Assembly: GCA_030765065.1 (NCBI GenBank)
Contig: CM060985.1
Span: 6,944,001-7,008,000 of the forward strand
Reading direction: 5' to 3'
DNA: 64,000 nt
Origin: Deroplatys truncata
Taxonomy: Eukaryota; Arthropoda; Insecta; Mantodea; Mantidae
Notes under the pieces: generated by a model
Told to the model about the DNA's origin: nothing
Databases searched by the model: none
What the model saw: the letters and a program-made list of their open reading frames with translations, nothing else
Position numbers and translations under genes: made by a program
Shown: positions 56,871-64,000 of the stretch, one piece after another
How positions within the stretch are numbered: position 1 is the stretch's first letter
Layout of the letters: each line of letters opens with the position of its first letter

Positions 56871-57258
56871 CCATCACATATTGTTCTAAGAGTTATCCAC
56901 CAACAGATCCGTCGCAATATGACCAAGGAGTTAAAGCAACATAAAATATAATAATAATAATTTAAAAAAAAATGCAGAACTAATATTTCTTGTTCTTAAA
57001 GCAGGCTAATACAGGTTACATCTGCAATGTCATTTAGCAGATATCGGAAAGCTTGTTTATAGTACTGGGAACTCACAGTATAAGGGGGGAGTGAGATAGG
57101 AAAGCACATGGCAGCGTTGCACATCTCCACGTGGACAAGGTGGCAGCTGTGAGGTAACTTCCTTTAAAAATCAGACTATAGGTGAGAAAGTAGTCGTGGA
57201 GCGCAGACATTGTGGATAAAATTTAGGTCATGTCTGAAAGCGTGAGAGGCCCTGGCTG
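56871..57258. other. Non-coding DNA
   Basis: Nothing recognised apart from an A/T-rich ATAATAATAATTT stretch near 56950. Confidence 0.4.
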
Positions 57259-57271
57259 GCCCTGTTCCAGT

Positions 57272-57551
57272 TAAAATTAAATTGAGTTTTATTTATGGAC
57301 GCTTTAACTGCTGTGGTCCTTAGCGTCTCATTCTATATTGGGCGTGAAAGACTGGTAATTGGTTGTGGTTCTTTTACATGCCGTAAATCTACAACACAGG
57401 ACCATCCACTTAACTTCCCTTCCGAAGGAAGCCATGCTAGGACTTTTACGCCCCAAAAAATCCATTGCCCTCCGCTGGATTTTGAACCTTTGCAGGTTTG
57501 CGTTGGAAACTAGAGGCTAGCATGGTGACCACTACACCACGGAGGACGACT
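57272..57551 (-). mobile_element. tRNA-derived SINE, copy 2
   Basis: Same body as the 53246 copy (CATTCTATATTGGGCGTGAA and TTCTTTTACRTGCCGTAAAT shared). The - strand head carries TGGTGTAGTGGTCACCATGC as A box and a decayed B box. Flanked by a clean 13-bp duplication GCCCTGTTCCAGT at 57259-57271 and 57552-57564. Confidence 0.88.
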
Positions 57552-57564
57552 GCCCTGTTCCAGT

Positions 57565-58142
57565 GTATACAAGAGCAGTATAAATTAAGGTTTTTCAGAA
57601 AATCTGTTTTGGGGGCTAAAGAGATGTGTTTGTTGGAAATGATTCACAACTCTAGGACAATAGGTGAATGCTAAGTCACGACTTGCTTACCAGATTTAAA
57701 TGTCATAATTACTAAAGCCATTATACTCGGTTCTCTACAATTTCAGTATATTTCATATTGTATTTTGATGTAATCAATGGTACATTCACCTATCGCATTC
57801 TTCTGGGCTTGTGTATACCAAATTCAATCCTATTTCCATTTCTTATTAACTTCATGTCAGTTTTATTTCCATAGTTAAATTTATAGAGGATTCCTGGAGG
57901 TTTAACAATTTAAGAGCACTCTATAGGAATTTTAAATTCAAACTGATGAAGCATTTAAAACGTGAAGCCTGGTAATCAAATTTTTAAAAACACCTTTTGC
58001 CCCACTTACTTTTCAGCTATAGCAGAACATGCATCAAGGGGACATCCTCCTCCTCGTCAGCTGACTGGCTCTTGTCCAATATTTGTTGCCCCTTCCCATT
58101 GGTGAGTCATATGTCAGTCATCTCATGGCAATATTTCAAAAT
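57565..58142. other. Non-coding DNA
   Basis: No recognised feature; the last part may belong to the adjoining Penelope-like fragment. Confidence 0.35.
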
Positions 58143-58355
58143 TCATGACTTCATTTCAACTCTTGCTAATGTATATATTTTCCCACACAGTTCCAAATAA
58201 TTCTTGCCCAGTTTTAAAAGTTTTATTTCTGTACTGATGTTATGATTATCTGACCAAAAATGATAAGCTATGGCTGATTTTGCTGTTTGTTTGAATTTGA
58301 TATTTCTCAGGTGTTCGAGATTGCTTTTTGTTTTTCCAATCTTCACAATTAACAC
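58143..58355 (-). pseudogene. GIY-YIG fragment of a Penelope-like element
   Basis: 70 codons: VKIGKTKSNLEHLRNIKFKQ, then AIAYHFWSDNHNI, a Cys/His-spaced block, and GKIYTLARV at the end. The IGKTxxNL...H...W..NHNI pattern matches the GIY-YIG domain tail seen in Penelope-like elements and the remnant at 37.6-38.2 kb. The GIY part is lost. Confidence 0.5.
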
Positions 58356-58401
58356 AATATATTTGCGATAATTTGTTGTTGTTCACCAATGGCACTGGGG
58401 A

Positions 58402-58850
58402 TTAATTGATCTGCATCATTTTCCCTCTGGCTTCCCAATATGAAGTCTGTAAGTTATCACTTTTAAGGCCTTTGTGTTTGGTGAGATGTTGTTTGTTCAT
58501 CTTCTTCACAGAGAGTGCACTTGGGTGTAGGTAGACATCGTATCTTGTAGAGGTGTTCTGCGAGGCAATCGTGGTCGGTTGCCATCCTAAATAAGGCCAC
58601 TGCAGTCTTTCTTGGCATTTTTTGTATATCAACTCTAACTTTAATATTCTTATAATCTTTATCTTTTAATTTATCTTCATCAAATCTCTGCTGTCTTTTG
58701 AAATGTTGTTTAATGTTATTTGTTTGTTTATTTATTTCTATTTGTCCTACAGGTTTTATTAGTTGTATTGCACCTTTCTTTGCTAATTCATCTGCATGCT
58801 CATTGCCCAAAAGTCTGACAGCTGGATTTATTGTTAGGGGTACTACTTTT
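58402..58850 (-). pseudogene. LINE RNase H end and C-terminus
   Basis: Begins with MGNEHADELAKKGAI, the last RNase H motif. It is followed by about 60 residues and ATDHDCLAEHLYKIRCLPTP then KCTLCEEDEQT, the CxxC domain typical of I-type LINEs. A frameshift near 58490-58510 moves the tail (SDNLQTSYWEARGKMMQIN) to another frame. Confidence 0.65.
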
Positions 58851-59648
58851 TAATGGGTGATTCAGCAGATTTCTCATACTGTTCCTCTAGGAAGCTTTTG
58901 TCAATTTATCGACACATACCTAAAAGTATAATTAAAGGCCCTAGTAACTTGTATGTCAAGCTGCTCATAAATAAATCAGTCAAAAATGCATATAACGGGT
59001 TGTCCTTTCCAAACCAGACTACTACTTCGATTTGCATGCTGCCTTTAACATGTAAGGTGATATCGGAGCTTTGCCTTTTGAACGATTGCTCACTTATAAC
59101 CCAGCCAAGGCAAGTTCAGTGGCATTTGTAATAGGTATTTTCTGACCATCGTTCTCATCACAAAACATAATAAATTATAAATAACATGTCGCTCTTGCTA
59201 GCAAATAACTCTCATTTCCTTTGCATTCCATCATTAGCATTGTGAATGTTACATGATGCATTACAATAAATCAGACTGTATAGGGTAATACTTTACTTTT
59301 GTTTATTTACTTTGGGTTTTTCTTTCTAACATTAAATTCTCTCTTTCATTCATTCTTCCAGACTAGGGACGAAGGGGACAGCTAGCCAGATCTTTGTTTG
59401 TAGAATTTACCCATAAATTGTTCCATGTAGAGGTTGATTAGCATTATCAGATTCTGCAACAGTGTCTGTATGGTAAATGAAACCTTGCAAGTGTTAAGTG
59501 CACTTGATGGTTTCACAATACTTAACAAGTAAATATTGCTATGAGTTGACTTATTTGCAGTTGAGTTTCACTAAATTTTTTTTCATTGGAAATGTTTGAA
59601 AGTCGTTTAGCTTCATAATTAGCTTTATGTTGACTCTTTTGAACAGGA
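58851..59648. other. Non-coding DNA
   Basis: One + frame (58853-59131) has no recognised domain. No terminal repeats seen. Confidence 0.4.
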
Positions 59649-60305
59649 AGTCTGCCAGCAGTACCAGACCTGATGTATAGATGGCAGGTGTTGTTTGAAA
59701 AAAAATGACCATGTTAGTAGCAACCTTACAAAGCTGAAGTTTGACAATGCTACTAGTATTTGTATGGCAGCCATCTATAGTGAGTGCTCTCAGTAAATTT
59801 GTAAACATGGAAAAAACTGATCATTGTTATGTGATACAATACTTTCATTTGAAAGATCTCAGTGTAACCAATATCAAAGCCAAGCTAGGCTCTACTCCTT
59901 TGTTTATGACAGTAAAATATTGGATGCCAGAGTATGACAGACATCACAGAAATGGTATTGGCTACTGACCTAGCAGACATGAAAAGTGCTGTAATCACGT
60001 TGGACATGACAACGATAGGTGCAGCAGTTCACACATCTGTTATCAGGATGGCCAAAATCAATGAGTTAAAGTTGAACTGCACCCAGATTTAGACCCCTCG
60101 GATTATTTTCATTTTCCAAACTTGAAATAATCGCTCAGCAGTAAAAGATTTATCAACACTGAACAGATGCTGATGATTATTTTGAGGAGCTTGACAGTTC
60201 TCACTATAAACGCGGTATCGAAGTGAAAGGTTGAGCTAAAAGGAGACTACGTGAGAAAGAGATATATTTTTTGTTTTCTTTCTTAGGTCAGGTGCTTACA
60301 AGACT
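59649..60305 (+). mobile_element. Mariner-type element, internally deleted
   Basis: Left end AGTCTGCCAGCAGTACCAGACC and right-end complement AGTCTTGTAAGCACCTGACC are similar inverted ends. From ATG at about 59807 it encodes MEKTDHCYVIQYFHLKDLSV, the first helix-turn-helix of a mariner transposase of the SETMAR-related type. It then jumps to HPDLDPSDYFHFPNLK and finally LKGDYVRK, the C-terminal block including the third catalytic Asp context. The middle, with the first two catalytic residues, is deleted. Confidence 0.7.
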
Positions 60306-60444
60306 ACCCACGTATTTCAAAATTCATTGACAGTGCATTTATTGCAAATTTTATTGTAAGTTCCAATACTGCTTTAGCATGTCTTAAAAATGTTATATTC
60401 TCTTAACATAACATCTCAATCTATAGACCCTATAGTGAGCTAGA

Positions 60445-60905
60445 CCAGCTTAAAGAAAGCTAGTCTACTCTAGGATGTAGATTACATTGTGTACTTGTAT
60501 GTAAATAAATTGTAGTTCTTATGTAGAGTACGTTAGAGCTAAAACATTTTAAAACAATATTATTTATACTTAATGTAGTTATAAAATTTGGTAACATTTT
60601 ACAGTCAGTTATGTTTTTGAATGAAAAAAAACTCTCCTCTGTATAGAAGGTGTGAGTGATGAGATATCTTTTTAATGCTAACTTGAATTTATTTTTATTA
60701 GTTTTCAGTTCCTTAATATATGATGGAAGTGAATTAAACAATACTATACCATTGTAGTAAGCCCCTTTTTGGAATACTTGTAGGTTATTGCTCGCCTGTG
60801 TAAGTCCTGCCCATTTCTGGTTTGTTTGCTGTGTATATCTGAATTTTTTATGAACACTTCTGGGTGGTCAACCACGGTTAAAAGTACAGCTAAAATATAC
60901 TCACA
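60445..60905 (-). pseudogene. LINE 3' end, inverted partner of 61590-62045
   Basis: - strand encodes VLFNSLPSYIKELKTNKNKF followed by ALKRYLITHTFY, a Jockey/CR1-type LINE C-terminus, then 3' UTR. The same sequence lies inverted at 61590-62045. The similarity extends upstream through CACCCAGAAGTGTTCATAAA. Confidence 0.65.
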
Positions 60906-61450
60906 GGCTAACAATGGTATCTTGTTAACATTGAAGACAATCATAACTACAGCTTTCGATAAGGCAGTGACCGAACTAGACGTGTTCTGATGCACTTTTG
61001 TCTAAATATCACAGCGCTCCCAGTTTCAGTAGCAAACAACTAGTTACATTCATAGAATAATTGCCATGTGAATTTTCCTGATTTTTTTAGGTTAGAATTG
61101 CAATGTCAACTGAAAAATCTAGGTGCAGAGGAGCTAATGAACGTTTAATCGATCAAAAAGGTATTATTATAGAACTGGTTGAGGAATTATTGAGTGCAAA
61201 AATGCCAAGAGGCTTAAATTAGGAGGATGCAGCCTGGGGGAAAATCTGCAAGGCACAGGTTTCTCCCACGTCCAGTAAGCAACTGCAGCAACAAAAATGC
61301 TGTGTGAAGTGTGTTTAGATTGGTTTAAAACCAATGTGGGTGAAAATCTGTTCTCTGATTATGGGTTAAGCAGGCACCAACAAAAATATTGTTTGCTTCG
61401 GAAGCCTTCATTTTACTAAAAACAGTACATTATGCTTATTTTCATTCAAT
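60906..61450 (+). repeat. Harbinger-like repeat, copy 1
   Basis: Direct repeat of 62160-62800: both have TTGTTAACAT(T/C)GAAGAC-type start, TCTGATGCACTTTT, then a frame starting ATGTCAACTGAA. In this copy the frame reads MSTEKSRCRGANERLIDQKG then IIIELVEELLSAKM before a stop, which could be a Myb/MADF-like N-terminus. Terminal repeats are not seen on this copy. Confidence 0.4.
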
Positions 61451-61589
61451 TATGACATGGAATAACATTCTGGGGAAATTCAGTATATGTTAAAACAATA
61501 TTTCTTTTGCAAAAAAAAAAGTAATAAGAATAATGGCAGATGTAAAACAATCAACTCATTACAAAACATTTGGAATTTTACCATTAGCG

Positions 61590-62045
61590 TGCTAGTATAT
61601 TCTAGCTGTACTTTTAATTGCATCGATCACCCAGAAGTGTTCATAAAAATTCAGATATATATAACAAACAAACCAGACACAGACCAAGCAATAACCTACA
61701 GGTATTCCAAAAGGACTTTACTACAATGGCATAGTATTATTTAATTCACTTCCATCATATATAAAGGAACTGAAAACTAATAAAAGTTCTAGTTAGCATT
61801 ACAAAGATATCTTATTTTTCACGCCTTCTATACAGAGGATTTCATTTATTCAAAAAAATAACGTACTAGTAATTTTACTCCAAAAATTAATGCAGTTTTG
61901 TAAATATTAAGTATAATTTTTTTTGTAAAGACTTTAAATGTAAATAACATTGATTTGTAATCTTTAGCTCTGACATACTCTACAAAAGTGTTACAACTTA
62001 TTTTCATGTAATCTACACCCTAGTTTAGACTAAGTGGCAGTAACA
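61590..62045 (+). pseudogene. LINE 3' end, inverted partner of 60445-60905
   Basis: Degenerate copy: CACCCAGAAGTGTTCATAAA, then AATTCACTTCCATCATATAT and AAAGGAACTGAAAACTAATA, matching the complement of the 60.5-60.9 kb segment. More decayed in frame than its partner. Confidence 0.6.
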
Positions 62046-62061
62046 TAAAATCTCATAGGGC

Positions 62062-62800
62062 CGGTTTCACCAACCAATGTTAAAAATTCTCTAACATCTT
62101 GTTCAAAGTTTAACATAAGGTTAAAACTTTTGCGTTTCATCAAGCTTTTACAGAAAATTGTTAGCTAACATTTTGTTAACATCAAAGACAACTGCGAACA
62201 CTAGCTTTCGAGAAGGCGGTGGCCGAACTACACTGCTTCTGAACGTACTCTGATGCACTTTTTTCTACGTATTGCCGCACTCTCTGTGTCAGTAGCCGAC
62301 AACTATTTACATTCATGACAATGGCCATGTGATGTTCCCGGTTGTTTGAGGTTAGAATCACGATGTCAACTGAAATAAACGTTTCATTGCTTGAAACACA
62401 TTAATTAACATCTGGTTAATTAGTATAGATATACTGTCAAGTGCGAACAAGCTGACAGTCTTACATTAAAGGATAACATCGCTGCAGCCAGGGACAAAAA
62501 CTGTGAGCAATTTGATTGGAATGAACGCATTTCTAATTTTATGCTAACAAAGTGCAGCACCAGAAATGTTAGGTGCGAAGAGCATTTAAAATGGTTTAAA
62601 ACTGGTGATGGACACTGCATTGAAACTGAAGTGGACGAAAACGTGTTATCGCTGATTAATCAAGCAGACCTGAAAAAAATAGTTTGCTTCTTGAAGCAAT
62701 TGCTTTGAAAACCTTCCGGATAAACCCGAAAACTGTAGTTTTGGAAATACCAACATTATCACAAGTAAATGAAAAATCTGATGTGTTTCACTCACATGAC
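62062..62800 (+). mobile_element. Harbinger-like element, copy 2
   Basis: Begins GGGCCGGTTTCACCAACC, a terminus type common in Harbinger-like elements, followed by GTTAACAT-rich sub-repeats. It then shares the ATGTCAACTGAA region with copy 1 at 60906-61450. A matching inverted right end was not found, so the limits are uncertain. Confidence 0.4.
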
Positions 62801-63171
62801 TTTCTCTACTCTTGTACAAACTATTATTACAAATGCTTATTCTCCATCTACTTCATGTTAATCGAGATAAACATTTGCAGACTCTATCTTATTGCTAATT
62901 TTCTTGTAGATGTAAGGGTAATATATATTTACAAGGGCAATACATATCTCTTAATAGCTGGTTGCTAGGTGCAGCACCATTCTCTTTGCCACAGATTAAT
63001 ACTCTTTGCATATCCAAGACAAAAAAAATTAATAACAAATTCCCATTTGAGAAAATAAGTATAGAAAAATTTAAGGGAATAATAAGCAATAACTCGAAAA
63101 TGGTTCACTCAACAAAAAAAATGTGTATGACATAAATTGTGTATTTTAATGCGATCTACATTTTTTGTGTA
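62801..63171. other. Non-coding DNA
   Basis: No feature recognised before the palindrome. Confidence 0.35.
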
Positions 63172-64000
63172 GTAAAATTTTGTCTATCTCTTATGGTTTA
63201 CCAGTTATGCAAAAGTCGTTCACAATGAAGAATACTTTTGGAGACATTCCCAGAAAATTTAAGATATACATTTTATTTGTCATGAAAATATCTTAAACAT
63301 ATGATATTTTAATCAAAATCGTTAGAGCCATTTTTGAGAAAATTAAAATTTTCGAAAAATGTTCCATGTAAAGGGTAGTCTGGGGTGGGGGGATTTTTTT
63401 GAAAACCTTCATGTCGCATCTCTGGAAGATACTGAACCTAAATACCAAGTTTGGTGTTTATCCGATTGTTCGTTTCTGAGTTATGCTGTTCACAGACAGA
63501 CACAGACATGTTTCCAAAAATTTTTTTTTACTTTCTCTACTACGTATAGTAAGTAGGGGAAGTATTGCATTCCACCCAAAAATTTGATACCGAGATTTCA
63601 CCGGAAATACATGTTTTGAGACCTCCTGAATCCAAATAAAGCATTTTTGGAAACATGTCCGTGTGTGTGTGTCTGTCTGTGAACAGCATAACTCAGAAAC
63701 GAACAGTCGGATAATCACCAAACTTGGTATTTAGGTTCAGTATCTTCCAGAGATGTGACACGAAGGTTTTCAAGAAAATCCCCCCACCCCAGACTACCCT
63801 TTACATGGAACATTTTTCGAAAATTTTGATTTTCTCAAAAATGGCTCTAACGATTTTGATGAAAATATCATATGTTTAAGATAATGTCATAAGAAATGAA
63901 ATGTATATCTCGAATTTTCTGGGAATGTCTCCAAAAGTATTCTTCATTGTGAACGACTTTTGCATAACTGGTAAACCATAAGAGATAGACAAAATTTTAC
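63172..64000. repeat. Large palindrome (fold-back repeat), cut by window end
   Basis: Left arm 63172-63520 and right arm 63644-64000 are inverted copies of about 350 bp with few mismatches, around a ~123-bp loop. For example GTAAAATTTTGTCTATCTC at 63172 pairs with the last bases of the window. A (GT)n stretch lies at the inner end of the right arm. The outer limit is unknown because the window ends inside the arm. Single-arm relatives are at 2345, 24240 and 53702. Confidence 0.93.

Overview
The window is nuclear DNA from a large, repeat-rich arthropod genome, most likely an insect and possibly a polyneopteran (cockroach, termite or stick-insect type). The grounds are spliced genes with long introns, and a mixture of Ty3/gypsy, several non-LTR retrotransposons, Penelope-like, mariner/Tc1, Tigger/pogo and Harbinger-like elements, tRNA-derived SINEs and two large tandem arrays. 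I see no rRNA genes, functional tRNA genes, CRISPR arrays or bacterial-type operons. The order is inferred from general genome style, not from a diagnostic sequence.

Only two host genes are clear, and they form a head-to-head pair at 19.5-26.8 kb. eIF4H runs on the + strand in six coding exons (20847-26815, 282 aa) and encodes one RRM plus a glycine-rich tail. MYBBP1A (Myb-binding protein 1A / DNA polymerase V family) runs on the - strand; its first two coding exons are at 20459-20626 and 19547-19741, and the rest lies to the left of what I can identify. Their start codons are 220 bp apart, so they probably share a bidirectional promoter. Intron 1 of eIF4H appears to be a GC-AG intron.

Left flank (1-19.5 kb): a possible tyrosine-recombinase fragment; a gypsy element with two LTRs whose pol has been deleted (2609-8089); pieces of at least three LINE lineages; a 1.75 kb inverted-repeat DNA element inside one LINE (9897-11643); and a mariner derivative inside an RNase H-bearing LINE (15541-16308). 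Intron 4 of eIF4H carries three inverted-repeat DNA elements.

Middle (28.6-50.2 kb): a 7.7 kb satellite of 60/61-bp units with a 2,540-bp tandem duplication; a Penelope-like GIY-YIG remnant; a second copy of the same gypsy family, here with protease, RT, RNase H and integrase, broken by one stop codon and a 1.05 kb insertion (38.5-44.4 kb); a 1 kb IS630/Tc1/mariner-type element joining that gypsy copy directly to a 119-bp satellite array; and a young 5'-truncated LINE inserted in the array with a target duplication.

Right flank (50.2-64 kb): mostly non-coding, with a Tigger element split by a SINE, further SINEs, a ~104-bp minisatellite, LINE and Penelope-like fragments, a mariner deletion derivative, an inverted pair of LINE ends interleaved with Harbinger-like repeats, and a ~350-bp-arm palindrome cut by the window edge. 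Most long ORFs in the satellites are by-products of repeat lengths divisible by three. I found no convincing new multi-gene system; the most notable material is structural.
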